Under the pieces are notes generated by a model. The model did no database searches. It had not been told where the DNA came from and saw nothing but the letters and a program-made list of their open reading frames with translations. A program made the translations under genes and the position numbers. A stretch of 64,000 nt of DNA from Paralvinella palmiformis (taxonomy: Eukaryota; Annelida; Polychaeta; Terebellida; Alvinellidae): assembly GCA_025642065.1 (NCBI GenBank), contig JAODUP010000555.1, forward strand, positions 267,501-331,500. The letters run 5' to 3'. This document shows, piece after piece, positions 49,073 to 59,489 of this stretch. Positions within the stretch are counted from its first letter, which is position 1; each line of letters opens with the position of its first letter.

Positions 49073-49078
49073 TTTATT
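49073..49078 (-). terminator. PIN4: PIN4 polyadenylation signal
   Basis: AATAAA on the minus strand, about 47 nt after the PIN4 stop codon. Confidence 0.55.
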
Positions 49079-49124
49079 TTCATTATAATATATATATATA
49101 ACATTACATACACCTGTACTAACG

Positions 49125-49283
49125 CTATTTCTTGCCCTCTATCATTATAATGTGATACCCGAACTTCGTCTTAACCGGAGGATCCGTATATACCGGATTC
49201 TGGACGTTGCTCGCTGATAGGGCAAATGCTGCGTCCTGGAATGGCCCGACCATACTTCCGCGGGTCATCCAGCCTAGGTCACC
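49125..49283 (-). CDS. PIN4: Parvulin-14 (PIN4), last exon
   Basis: PIN4 is a small parvulin-type peptidyl-prolyl cis-trans isomerase of nucleus and mitochondria, linked to ribosome biogenesis and chromatin. The exon follows a CACAG acceptor in phase 0 and encodes 52 residues: [20 protein letters not shown], then [20 protein letters not shown] and [12 protein letters not shown], ending at TAG (49127-49125). Human PIN4 has the same [16 protein letters not shown] and [11 protein letters not shown] segments, so the assignment is firm. It completes the parvulin fold begun in the exon at 57315. Confidence 0.96.
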   Translation of the reverse strand, partial: GDLGWMTRGSMVGPFQDAAFALSASNVQNPVYTDPPVKTKFGYHIIMIEGKK

Positions 49284-49405
49284 CTGTGTATGAGATAGCA
49301 ATATAATATCACAATAACGGTACTAGAGCTTGGTTATGTGAAACAAAAGGACACAAACAAGTAATTTCTAATTTTTGTATCCGACATATATCAAAGGATT
49401 AATCG

Positions 49406-49451
<46 letters not shown>

Positions 49452-49556
49452 ACAACGAAACAAAACATAAAACCAACAAATATCTGTTTTCTAAAACAAT
49501 ACATCCTGCTATATCATTATCAGCGACTGGTGGCGATTCACGATAATAATAATAAT

Positions 49557-49749
49557 GGGGTGCCTCCGTGGTCTAGTTGGTAGCGTGTTGGACCACAGAT
49601 CGCTACCACCTGAGTTCGAATCTCGGCGTGGGCGTATCTGAAGGGTGTTTCATCTCTGATTTCGCTTCATTACCTTAGGAGGTCGCTCGGACCATTTTGC
49701 CTATCGGGTGCACAAAAGTGGTCGTAAAACATTAATCATCATCATCATC
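49557..49749 (+). mobile_element. SINE family 1 copy
   Basis: GGGGTGCCTCCGTGGTCTAG head, GAGTTCGAATCTC B box, GGGTGTTTCATC core, GTGCACAAAAGTGGTCG and (ATC)n tail. Confidence 0.85.
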
Positions 49750-49831
49750 GTTATTACTGATGTGCTTTTAAAGAGTATCTAATCATATGTATTGTACTAT
49801 TATTAATGTGGGATGGGATTAAAACAATATT

Positions 49832-50636
49832 AAAGGAACAGTTCACCTTCACTTCAAATTTGTACGATTAATACAGTTATGTTCACAAATATTATAAATG
49901 ATGTCAAAATATGAAAACGATCACCCACAAATTAAATAATCCAGTTCAAAGTGCTGATTAATCGACCATTAATGGCCTGTGGGCGCCGCCATTTTGAAGC
50001 TAGACACAGACCGGAAGCTCCGGAATGTTGACGTCACTTGAAACAAGAAATTTGAGCAGAAGTCAGTATAACCTATTTAAAAGCCCGTAAACAAATGTTA
50101 GCCAAAAATAATTTCAACACAAAATTTCGCTAAATTTACAACATGACTGACATTCAGCAAAATCAGTTTGAGCCAGAAGAACCATTACAAGATGAAGATG
50201 ATTTCGATTGTTTTGAAGAAAGCGGAATCAGGGAAGAAAACACGAGGAGAACCGGGAACACTAAGTGGTGTCTATGTGAACTCTGCGTACTCCTAGCCCA
50301 GGTGACGTCAGAGCACTTGATTTCTATAATAATAATAATGTATATTTAATAAAGCGCCCTTACTAGCAGGAGCCATTCAAAGGCGCTGTAAAAATAATAT
50401 GTAATATAATAAAATCCCAAATAATATGTCTGTAAAAACCCTGTAATGACTTTTCTCCTTCCTGTCTTCGAATCCGCTTCCGGTGCAGCGGTAATGGCGG
50501 CCCTCCGGTAATTTGGATTATTTCCTTTTATCTATGATATCAGGTATAGTTTCGTGACTATTATTTTGAAATTTTTGTTTACTGTTATAAGCATTAGATA
50601 TTTAAGCAATATTATCTGAGGGTGAACTGTCCCTTT
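49832..50636 (+). mobile_element. Inverted-repeat DNA element carrying a P2X7-type exon
   Basis: Ends 49832-49851 (AAAGGAACAGTTCACCTTCA) and 50617-50636 are inverted copies that match at 18 of 20 positions. The 805-bp interior contains the coding segment at 50143-50301 and a short ATT-tailed LINE/SINE fragment at 50334-50395. No transposase is present and no convincing target-site duplication flanks it. I read it as a non-autonomous transposon; the superfamily is not assigned. Confidence 0.6.
50143..50301 (+). CDS. N-terminal exon of a P2X7 intracellular-domain-like protein, in a mobile element
   Basis: 53 codons from an ATG to a possible donor (CAG/GTGACG). The first 35 residues are acidic (EPEEPLQDEDDFDCFEES). 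They are followed by RTGNTKWCLCELCVLL. The WC-x-C-x2-C pattern after a short basic stretch matches the start of the zinc-binding cytoplasmic ballast domain of P2X7 receptors. In many aquatic invertebrates this domain occurs as stand-alone or transposon-linked P2X7-like proteins, by my recollection. The rest of the domain (a second Cys cluster) is missing, so this copy is a fragment; the frame runs on only 15 codons past the donor. It is antisense to PIN4. Confidence 0.5.
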
Positions 50637-51503
50637 CAAACAAGAAATTAAAACAATTACACCGCTAGGAAGCCGATAACTGTCTATGTCAGTTCGAAAG
50701 TTTAGTCGAAGGTGGGTATTTGTTGAAAACGCCGAAAAACATTGGATATAAAAATAAGCCACCATCTGTATATCGTCTTTCCATTGGATTTGTTATGTTT
50801 AAGTTAAAATAATCTAGATTAAGATAATATATTACTGGAATCAATCTACACTAGCATTTATGACCGGATATTACAAACAACTTTTATTATCAATGATGAA
50901 GTTCTTAGAAACGAAACGAATTTCTACTTTAAAAACATATTCTGACAGTGTCGCCCAAAATGGGTTTCATTAATCAACAGGAGCATGAATAACGTTTTAT
51001 CGTCGTGAACGATGACATCACGTTATCTCAAAATGTGGGATATTTCATCTCATAATAAAAGGCTTCATCATTTCAGATGGCGCTTCAAAGATCTTATTGG
51101 CAAATTCGAGTTAGTCATCGTGTTAAGCCCAGAACGAGTCCTATTTTCAGAAGACACGACCGGGTCTAGTAAAACTCCGATTTGAGAAAGACTCGTACAA
51201 TGCATGTCATTTCGCCTATCATTGAACTGAGAAGGCCTCAATATTTACAGCGCATGGCATACGAGGTATTCAAATTCGAGATCAAAGGTCATAATAAAAA
51301 TATATATACAGTTGTATATCGCATCATATCATTTGGCGTCTCGCTGAAGAGCCAATAAAAGTATCATACATCTGAAGCCTTAGTTTAATTCAGAAATAAA
51401 TTCACCAATCAGCGCTACACCTCGTGAGGAATATTCCATCTTGTGGTTGGCTAGCAGTGTTTAATTTCACTGTCATCTTGAAATGATTTCGTGGTGTTAA
51501 TGG

Positions 51504-51690
51504 TGATGATGATGATTGATGTTTTACGGCCACTTTTGTGCAAAGGTAGGCTAAATGGGCCGAGCGACCTCCAAAGGTAATGATGCGAAGCGAAAGACGA
51601 AACAATCTTCAGATATGCCCACGCCGGGATTCGAACACGGGTGGTAATGATCTGTAGTCCAGCACGCTACCGCTAGACCACGGAGGCGCC
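51504..51690 (-). mobile_element. SINE family 1 copy
   Basis: Minus-strand GGCGCCTCCGTGGTCTAGCG, GTGTTCGAATCCCGGCGTGG, GATTGTTTCGTC, GGTCGCTCGGCCC and (ATC)n tail. Confidence 0.85.
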
Positions 51691-51714
51691 ACTTGTCGGA
51701 GGCGTCAGAATTAG

Positions 51715-51965
51715 GGTATTCTAATCGCTCAGTGGATAGAGCAATGCGCTGCAAAGCTCGAAGTTGTGGGTTCGAATCCGACTTACACCTGTGTTTGTCG
51801 GATGTATTTCCCTAACGAGATGACCTTCGGGTTTTTCCTGGTCTTAGTGTGTCAAATACTTTGATAATATTATCACCAGAAGTGTGATGTCACCGACAGA
51901 ATTCCACCCGTGAGATGTGGTCCTAACCTGTACGTATTCTAAGCCACGGGGGCAATGCACACTAA
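51715..51965 (+). mobile_element. SINE family 5 copy (tRNA-like head)
   Basis: AATCGCTCAGTGGATAGAGC (A box) and GTGGGTTCGAATCCGAC (B box) are 35 bp apart as in a tRNA gene. The body continues with GGATGTATTTCCC and other words. No acceptor-stem complement is found, so it is a retroposon rather than a tRNA gene. Confidence 0.55.
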
Positions 51966-52694
51966 AAATCAGATAGTGCTAATGGGCGTAAGTTTATGTT
52001 CCGCACTGTTCCCACAACAAACTTTTTATTGCTAAAGAAAACATCCCACAGAGACGAGAAACACTGGTGTTCGAACCCAAGACATAAAAATCTACAGCGT
52101 GTTGCAATTATACGGCTGTGCCACGAGAGCACTAGTCCTGCATAACGTTGAACAACGTGATACCGGATGCTTTCAAACAGTACCGGCGCTTCATTATTAG
52201 AAACATAATTTTACCGGTTGTCATTCAGTTCGCCAGATGGCGCCGTATCGGCTTCCTTCGGCTTTACAAAGCAGTATATGGATCGGCAGAGAGCTGGCGC
52301 TATTACATAACGAGTGTAAACGAGCTTTAGTCGATCAGACAAATATTTATGAAGATGTGGATCCTGGAGATAGTCAACTATCATCAATTCTCATCCGCCG
52401 TTCAAACACCGAGGTCGGTGAACGAGAAAAACACCAGTCGATTATACTGTTTATATACACGCCCACATCTGTCACCTGTGACAAAATGATCGAAAACGCA
52501 GGACAACACAGGTAAACCAACAACAAAAGGAATCATCTTATGATTAAAAACTGTGGTGGTATTTATTCCGTGTGTGTGTGTGTGTGTGTTGTATGTGTGT
52601 ACACGTCAGATCCGCTCTAGTCGACTGTATCCAAAGCTCGAAATTCCAAGAAAAATACAATCCAGCGAAGTCCGAAGGTTTACTAATTTCGTAT

Positions 52695-52968
52695 TGATGT
52701 ATACTCTTTGGCTACATAGGTAGAGCATGAGACTATTTACTCATGGCTATGGTCATTCTGTGCAGGAAGTCTCAAGTTCGGCCCTCGACCGTGACACTAT
52801 AGTAGAGGGGAGTTTTTCATCTAATCAGACAACTGGCAAGGTTTTCTCCACCGAACGTGCCATATATTATAAATTCTAAATTTATTTACAATTAGTCTCC
52901 GTCGGGAAGCTGTAAATGACAGATCATCATTTGAGGTTGTCAGTCACGTTAAAAACTGACATTTCGGC

Positions 52969-52990
<22 letters not shown>
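52695..52990 (+). mobile_element. SINE family 4 copy
   Basis: Head GGCTACATAGGTAGAGCATG, B-box-like CTCAAGTTCGGCCC, centre AGCTGTAAATGACAG, tail TTTGAGGTTGTCAGTCACGT, TAAAAACTG and CGGCCATTATT with (ATT)n to about 53005. Confidence 0.75.
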
Positions 52991-53007
<17 letters not shown>

Positions 53008-53319
53008 ATACAATAATAGGTAACGATTTATTTAAAATTTTATATTTTTGCTTTTCACTGGAATATAAAACCAAACGGGCAGACATACAAAAATTCATTA
53101 TGCTTTTTATTATGACAATCACTAATCAGACGAAGACGACCTCATAATATCCTCATATATGTGCGGGTTATCTATCCAGTCGCTGGAAAATAATATGCAC
53201 CTTGAACCTCGAAAACCAATACCGTTTAGCATAGGTTTTACGAAATCATAATTATTTGGTAATTATTTTAGTTAACAAACTTATTATATATAATGGTAAT
53301 ATTTATTGGTGTACAACTT

Positions 53320-54295
53320 TGATATACAACTTGTTGTCCAGTGTACACAATTTGTTGTCCAGTGTTCCCTGGTAAACAATTTGTTATTTGTACACTGATA
53401 TACAACTTGTTATCCAATATACAATGGTATACAACTTGTTGTCCAATGTACACTGATATACAACTTGTTGTCCAGTGTACACTCTTATGCAACTTGTTGT
53501 CCAGTGTACACAATTTGTTGTCCAATGTTCCCTGGTATACAATTTGTTGTCCAGAGTTTCCTGGTAAACAATTTGTTATTTGTACACTGATATACAACTT
53601 GTTATCCAATATACAATGGCATACAACTTGTTGTCCAATGTACACTGATATACAACTTGTTGTCCAGTGTACACTCGTATGCAGCTTGTTGTCCAGTGTA
53701 CACAATTTGTTGTCCAATGTTCCCTGGTATACAATTTCTTGTCCAGAGTTTCCTGGTAAACAATTTGTTATTTGTACACTGATATACAACTTGTTATCCA
53801 ATATACAATGGTATACAACTTGTTGTCCAATGTACACTGATATACAACTTGTTATCCAATATACAATGGTATACAACTTGTTGTCCAATGTACACTGATA
53901 TACAACTTGTTGTCCAGTGTACACTCTTATGCAACTTGTTGTCCAGTGTACACAATTTGTTGTCCAATGTTCCCTGGTATACAATTTGTTGTCCAGAGTT
54001 TCCTGGTAAACAATTTGTTATTTGTACACTGATATACAACTTGTTGTCCAATATACAATGGTATACAACTTGTTGTCCAAGGTACAATGATAAACAACTT
54101 GTTGTCCAGTGTACAATGGCATACAACTTGTTGTCCAATGTACAATGATAAACAACTTGTTGTCCAGTGTACAATGGCATACAACTTGTTGTCCAATGTA
54201 CAATGATATACAACTTGTTATCCAATATACAATGGCATACAACTTGTTGTCCAATGTACAATGATAAACAACTTGTTGTCTAATGTACGCTGGTA
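53320..54295. repeat. 29-bp minisatellite with about 192-bp higher-order period
   Basis: The basic unit is TATACAACTTGTTGTCCAAT plus GTACACTGA, recurring at 29-bp steps (53401, 53430, 53459). A distinctive block GGTAAACAATTTGTTATTTG occurs at 53371, 53563, 53755 and 54005: spacings 192, 192 and 250 (192 plus two units). The unit has no stop in several frames on both strands, giving overlapping frames of up to 238 codons (minus) and 185 codons (plus). These are artefacts. Confidence 0.95.
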
Positions 54296-54299
54296 TACA

Positions 54300-54902
54300 T
54301 TATAGTTCTCGATTTCTTTGTCGAAGCAACAACAACCCTGGATGCTTTCTGTAACTTCCCAGTAGTATATCAGTGGTCAAAATGTAAACACAGCTGGCCA
54401 CAAACCATGCTTCAGTGGGTTTTAAAAATAATTAATTGTATTTTTCTGTGTATTTAAGTGAAAATAAGTACATGTACATGTGTATTATCAACTGTATTAT
54501 TCCTTCACACACTATCAGACTATTAACTAACTTAAGACATGTTACTAAAAATCATGAGAATGTTTTCCATGTACCATTTTTCCAACAGCCGTTTCAACTG
54601 CCAGCTTCACTCACCTTCACACAACCTACCACGTGAACAAAGATGGCAGAAAGACAACCACATTCTGGATTGATTCAACGTCTGCCGTGTTTTATCGGTG
54701 GTATATAGATTCACCAGGGAAACGAACTCGGTTTTTGAGATCGCGATACGGTTTCAAAAGTCGATATTCTTCAACCGTTTCATGTGTTCTCATTGCGTCA
54801 ATATTAGTCTTTCCGAAAAGTCAATAATCTAATTGTTGTGTCTGTTCTTCTTCTATTGGGCTCAGCTAATAGCTGCCTGAAATACAGTTATGCACGTCCT
54901 GA

Positions 54903-54959
<57 letters not shown>

Positions 54960-55015
54960 TTTTTTATTATCAGTTTCCCTACTGTTATTCTATATTAAGG
55001 GTTTTATTTTTTGGT
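54300..55015. other. Intronic DNA, no gene seen
   Basis: CA/TA microsatellite at 54906-54958. No exon was recognised. Confidence 0.5.
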
Positions 55016-55019
55016 TTTT

Positions 55020-55088
55020 TAAGAGGTCGCTCGGCCTATTTAGGCTACCGTGTGCACAAAAGGTGGCCGTAAAACAACAATCATTAGC
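55020..55088 (+). mobile_element. SINE family 1, 3' fragment
   Basis: GAGGTCGCTCGGCCTATTTA, GGCTACCGTGTGCACAAAAG and GTGGCCGTAAAACAACAATC: the 3' third of family 1. Confidence 0.7.
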
Positions 55089-55307
55089 CGCTGAACAAAC
55101 ACCAATAATAATAATAATAATAACAATGGGATACCCTGACTGGCAGAATGAACTTAAATGCACCGTGCAGTTGAACACCCGAAATTTAAACATTAGACGA
55201 TAAATAACAGCTTATCATAGAAAAGAAAGGTAAACTTGAATAACTTGAATATTAACAACATATATATAGAAAATAATCACTAGATGACAAACTTCTAACA
55301 CTGGAAC

Positions 55308-55560
55308 GCCTCGGGGCTACGGTAGCGGCTGACCACAGATCACTACCACCGTTTTAATCCGGCCTGGAAAGTTTTTGTCTTCACTTGTTCATTAAAAATT
55401 TTTAAAGTCCCCCCTTTAAACCACCGTCACGGGATAAAAAAAACCAAAAAATTGGGTTTTGGGTTTTCCAAAATTCCCTTTGCTAAAAAATTATTTTTTG
55501 GGCCAGGTCTTTTGCCCTTCGATCTTTTTCCCCATCAGTAATTGGTCACCTGGTCTTTTA
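55308..55560 (+). mobile_element. SINE family 1 head followed by garbled sequence
   Basis: 55308-55368 matches a family 1 head (GACCACAGATCACTACCACC). From about 55372 on, the sequence still echoes the family's order but homopolymers are expanded (AAAAATTTTT, AAAAAAAACC, GGGTTTTGGGTTTT, CCAAAATTCCC). This looks like a poor-quality consensus. Confidence 0.5.
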
Positions 55561-56296
55561 CCGTTCGCCACATAGCTTTATTAAGTGTGATCGATGTACC
55601 ATAAACCTATTTTGTTGTGTTATATTTTGAATTGGCTATAAAAAAATATTGAGATAAATAAATAAGTCTATGATAATACATAAATTGGTAAATGTCTCTT
55701 ACAAGATAATTTTAATGCACTCTATATATGGAATATAACAAAATTTTCCATTGTACATATGCCAATTGTAATTAAGGAGAAACTCACTGGAACAGGGTAG
55801 AGTTTACTCAAGAATTGCGTAAAATAAATGGGATGTTGTGCACTAATATTGTCTGCTGACTGGTTCATATTTGATGTCGTACTTAACAAATGGTCTACAT
55901 CGGTAAGAAATGATGTTTATATCGTAAAGACAACATTTACTGGTTCTTACCGAACCTCAATCAATACACCTTTGATTCATCGTGTAAATGATATCGAAGG
56001 AGATAAGTGTCATCCTGTCATCATAAATAAGTACATTAAACTAAATATGTATATTGCTACAGATATCCTGGTACAAACGTGCTCGCCCCAGTATACAAAA
56101 ACAATACACGCATGCACATACCACATGTGGCATAGTTTGAGGCGAACCTGATTATGATTGGAAAGGACTGAACTTGAGAACCAACCAGCTACAAAAGAGA
56201 CTGATTAAAGTGATAAATATTGATCGTAATAGTGGGTGGGTGGATGTACTGTTGGGTGGGTGGGTTTAATATTTGATTGACAAGACCTCATAGACT

Positions 56297-56475
56297 GATT
56301 GATTGGTATTTTGCGACCACCCACTTTAGTGCAGATGGTAGGCTAAATGGGCCGAGCGTCCTTCAAAGGTAATGAAGCGAAGTCAACGCCCTTCAGATAG
56401 GCCAACGCCGAGATTCGAACTCAGGTGGTGGTGATCTATGATCCAACACGCTACCAGTTAGACCACGGGGGCGCT
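56297..56475 (-). mobile_element. SINE family 1 copy
   Basis: Minus-strand blocks GCGCCCCCGTGGTCTAACTG, GAGTTCGAATCTCGGCG, GGACGCTCGGCCCATTTAGC. The TTTCATC core region is partly deleted, leaving GGGCGTTGAC. Confidence 0.8.
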
Positions 56476-57061
56476 TCCAACTAAATCAACTGGTATCAAC
56501 TGGTGGTATTCAATTAGGCAGAGATGTGCGTGGTCTGAAAGCGGTCATTGCCTCACAAAATCCCCCCCCCCCAGGTAATACAGTTTACAATTTAATTGTC
56601 TATTATTGATTGCAAAAAGGTCATCCTGGTTCTTGATGCAATGCTTGTGTATATCATAGGCGGGCTGATGGGGGGTGCCTTTTACTGTTTGATTGACACC
56701 TGGTCACTCGCTTACTAGAAACATCATGACTGACTGGGGCTTAATATACTACTGACCGTCACGCTAGACGTGGGCGGCCTTTACTGTTTGATTGACATCT
56801 GTCCAGTCACATTACACGTACTCCACGGAATTGGCAGAAGTTACTGTTTGAATGGCGCGTGTCCATCCACACACACACACACACACACACACTATCGTAA
56901 TATTGTGATTATGTAAGGTAATTGATATGATATAGAGTGGGCAGGGTTTACTGTTTGAGTGACGTCTGCCAAGTCACCACCCCATCTCTCTCACACGAGG
57001 AAGGCAGGAATTGCGTTTTGAATGACAACAGATGCATTATTAAGCGAACGTGACACGTCTT

Positions 57062-57099
<38 letters not shown>

Positions 57100-57314
57100 C
57101 ACACAGCAGTCACAGTATAAGTGGGTGGATTCGCTCTTTGATTGACAGGTGTCCGGCCACGTCATAGCGCCAATAATTTATCAGTGGGTGGGCTTAACGT
57201 TTCACGGACATCCGTAGAGCTACAACATCTGGACGTCACCGGTGGGCGTGATTTACCGTCTGAGTGGCATCTGTCCGCCCACCTTATTGACACATCACAA
57301 TAGGCAGTACTAAC

Positions 57315-57434
57315 CCCTTGTCTAGCCTTGTCCTCGCTGTAAGCCGTTGCCACTTCATTGAACTTCTGGCCAGCTTTAAGCTTCTCCATCGCTTCCATGA
57401 CCTTGGAGTGCTTCTCGCAGAGAATGTGACGAAC
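57315..57434 (-). CDS. PIN4: Parvulin-14 (PIN4), middle exon
   Basis: A 120-nt exon, phase 0 at both ends, between a CATTTCAG acceptor and a GTTAGT donor. It encodes [20 protein letters not shown], then [20 protein letters not shown]. It matches human PIN4 ([20 protein letters not shown] ... SEDKARQGG) almost residue for residue and supplies the first half of the parvulin fold. The first exon, which in relatives carries a basic Gly/Lys-rich tail starting MPPK, is not seen up to 64000 and probably lies outside. Confidence 0.96.
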
Positions 57435-57508
57435 CTGAAATGGAAACAATGGTCAGTGTTGGTGCGCATCCTGACAGCTAGCATCAACAACGTCTCATGG
57501 GCTTGTGT

Positions 57509-57582
57509 GATGATGATGATGATGATGATGTATGATGTCTTACGGCCACTTTTGTGCACATGGTAGGTTAAATGGGTCGAGG
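57509..57582 (-). mobile_element. SINE family 1, truncated, inverted arm
   Basis: Minus-strand 3' part only: GACCCATTTAACCTACCATG, TGCACAAAAGTGGCCGTAAG and an (ATC)n tail. It lies 11 bp from a full copy in the opposite orientation. Confidence 0.75.
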
Positions 57583-57593
57583 GCTCGTGAGTG

Positions 57594-57770
57594 AGGGCGC
57601 CTCCGTAGCCTAACTGGTGGCGTGGTTGGCCTCCAGATCTATAGCACCTGGGTTTAAATCCCGGTCGGGCTATGTCGGAAGGGTGTTTCGTCTTTCACTT
57701 CGTCTCATTACCCTTGCAGGTCGCTCGGCCCATTTAGCCTACCTTGTGCACAAAATGGGCCGTAAACAGC
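57594..57770 (+). mobile_element. SINE family 1 copy, forward arm of an inverted pair
   Basis: GGGCGCCTCCGTAGCCTAAC, TGGGTTTAAATCCCGG, GGGTGTTTCGTC, GCAGGTCGCTCGGCCCATTT and TGCACAAAATGGGCCGTAAA. The pair 57505-57777 is flanked by TCATGGGCTT on both sides (57495-57504, 57778-57787). Confidence 0.8.
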
Positions 57771-57787
57771 AACTTTTTCATGGGCTT

Positions 57788-58539
57788 ACGTAGAATGTGC
57801 ATCTCTGGATCGTCATCCCACAGTAGGGACGCGATTCAAACATCAGCTCGTAATAATTTGCATATTAAGACAGTTCCAGGTTTAATACAAGACAACAGGA
57901 AAGGTTCAAGTACATGAGCAGTGAATGCACTTCGGTACATGTACTTTCCAATCTGCTAAGCACAAGTCCGAGTACCCATATTATCAATATACGCAAATAC
58001 AAGTACTGTGCAAAAATTCTAACTACAAGCAAAAAGTACTTTTGATATTTTATTTAGAAAAAATACAAAAGCAGAATTATCATGCATTCATTGTTTATAC
58101 GACTTTAGCATAACAACATTTGCATAATAATATTATATAAACGCATATTATACTAATTATACATCATCACGTCATTTATATATAATTATAGAGAATAGTA
58201 ATTAATATTGAAAAATTATACATACATATGAAGATGAGATTTATTATCAAAGAAAAAATGGTTTGTATTTAGAAATGAGTGAGTACCTGAGTGGTCCCAC
58301 ATTGGTTAGACAAAGTGCTACTCTACTGATATCATATTATCAGTCTGGGCTGGTTTACTGAAGAATAATTACCCCCCCCCCCGAACACAGGTTACCGAGA
58401 TTCTATCCCATGACACGGTGACTTACACCGGAACGTGCTGTCAACTGGCCCGTATTAACGTATGGCCGAGCCTTTTAGATCTTTCACTCCGCTACACCTG
58501 ACAGTCTGACCCAGTTACGGTAGGCACCAAATAAACATT

Positions 58540-58570
<31 letters not shown>
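57788..58570. other. PIN4 intron 1, AT-rich
   Basis: 57940-58050 is rich in GTAC words (ACATGTACTTT, CAAGTACTGTG, AAAAAGTACTTT), the style of an old DNA-transposon end. Poly-C at 58371-58382. AT microsatellite 58546-58572. Confidence 0.4.
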
Positions 58571-58572
<2 letters not shown>

Positions 58573-58577
<5 letters not shown>

Positions 58578-58757
58578 ATGATGTTTTACGGTCACTTTTG
58601 TGCACAAGGTAGGCTAAATGAATGGGCCGATCGACTTCCAAAGGTAATGCAGCGAAGTCAAAGATGAAACACCCTTCAGATACGCCCACGCAAAGGTTCG
58701 AACATGGGTGGTAGTGATCTGTGGTCCAACACGCTACCGCTAGACCACGGAGACACC
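58573..58757 (-). mobile_element. SINE family 1 copy
   Basis: Minus-strand GTGTCTCCGTGGTCTAGCGG, ATGTTCGAACC, GGGTGTTTCATC, GGAAGTCGATCGGCCC and a short ATC tail. Confidence 0.85.
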
Positions 58758-58935
58758 CCAGAATGGATGGCCATAAGATATGTCAGATTATGTATTGTAT
58801 CATATTAAATTAAGGTCTGATTCATGGATAATCTGTCCATTTCTATTCCTATTGGCTTAATTCCTACAAAACAATGTCCGTTTCAATGTTTCAATACACT
58901 TTCAGGCATCATAGCAAATATTTTAATTAATATCC

Positions 58936-59312
58936 ATAATGTATTCAATTATCAACCATCTGTTGATGTACTCAATTATCACCCATCTGTTGATGTATTC
59001 AATTATCAGCCATCTGTTGATGTACTCAATTATCACCCATCTGTTGATGTACTCAATTATCACCCATCTGTTGGAGTACTCAATTATCACCCATCTTTTG
59101 ATGTACTCAATTAGCATCCATCTGTTGATGTACTCAAGTATCACCCATCTGTTGAAGTACTCAATTATCACCCATCTGTTGAAGTACCCAATTATCACCC
59201 ATCTGTTGATGTACTCAATTATCACCCATCTGTTGATGTACTCAATTATCACCCATCTGTTGAAGTACTCAATTATCACCCATCTGTTGATGTACTCAAT
59301 TATCAACCATCT
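58936..59312. repeat. 27-bp minisatellite, about 14 copies
   Basis: Unit TCAATTATCACCCATCTGTT plus GATGTAC. Because 27 is divisible by 3, three frames stay open: 96 and 134 codons on + and 127 on -, each with a nine-residue repeat such as LNYHPSVDV. There is no initiation context or flanking coding exon. Confidence 0.95.
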
Positions 59313-59393
59313 TGTGTCATGCCATTTATTAGACAGTGTCTAAATTGAATTAATATCAGACGGTTTATTAATTTTGAAAGTGATACTGATTAG

Positions 59394-59486
59394 GATTTGA
59401 TCAATTACTATTCAGTTCGTGTATGATTTGATCAATTACTATTCAGTTCGTGTATGATTTGATCAATTACTATTCAGTTCGTGTAT
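59394..59486. repeat. 31-bp tandem repeat, three perfect copies
   Basis: GATTTGATCAATTACTATTC plus AGTTCGTGTAT at 59394, 59425 and 59456. Identity of the three copies suggests a recent origin. Confidence 0.9.
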
Positions 59487-59489
59487 GTA

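Larger units (their letters stand above)
49284..57314. other. PIN4 intron 2 (8 kb), repeat-filled
   Basis: Between the PIN4 donor GTTAGT and acceptor CACAG. Beside the elements listed separately it holds a CA tract at about 49408-49446, a minus-strand unit with TGTTTCATC core at about 52020-52135, a TG tract at 52573-52590, ATT repeats at 52975-53005, and CA then TA runs at 54906-54958. AT repeats lie at 57066-57094. A series of short segments at 56640-57290, each with TTTACTGTTTGA(T/G)TGAC and similar words, appears to be a degenerate long-period tandem repeat. Confidence 0.6.

Noticed and set aside
51715..51790. A functional tRNA gene
   Set aside because: B box is good but the 5' and 3' ends do not pair, and a SINE-like body continues.
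53268..54261. Frames of up to 238 codons on both strands over the 29-bp array
   Set aside because: Open only because the unit lacks stops; both strands are open at once and the repeats differ by whole-unit duplication.
58823..59343. Nine-residue repeat proteins on both strands
   Set aside because: Artefact of a 27-bp unit; three frames are equally open.
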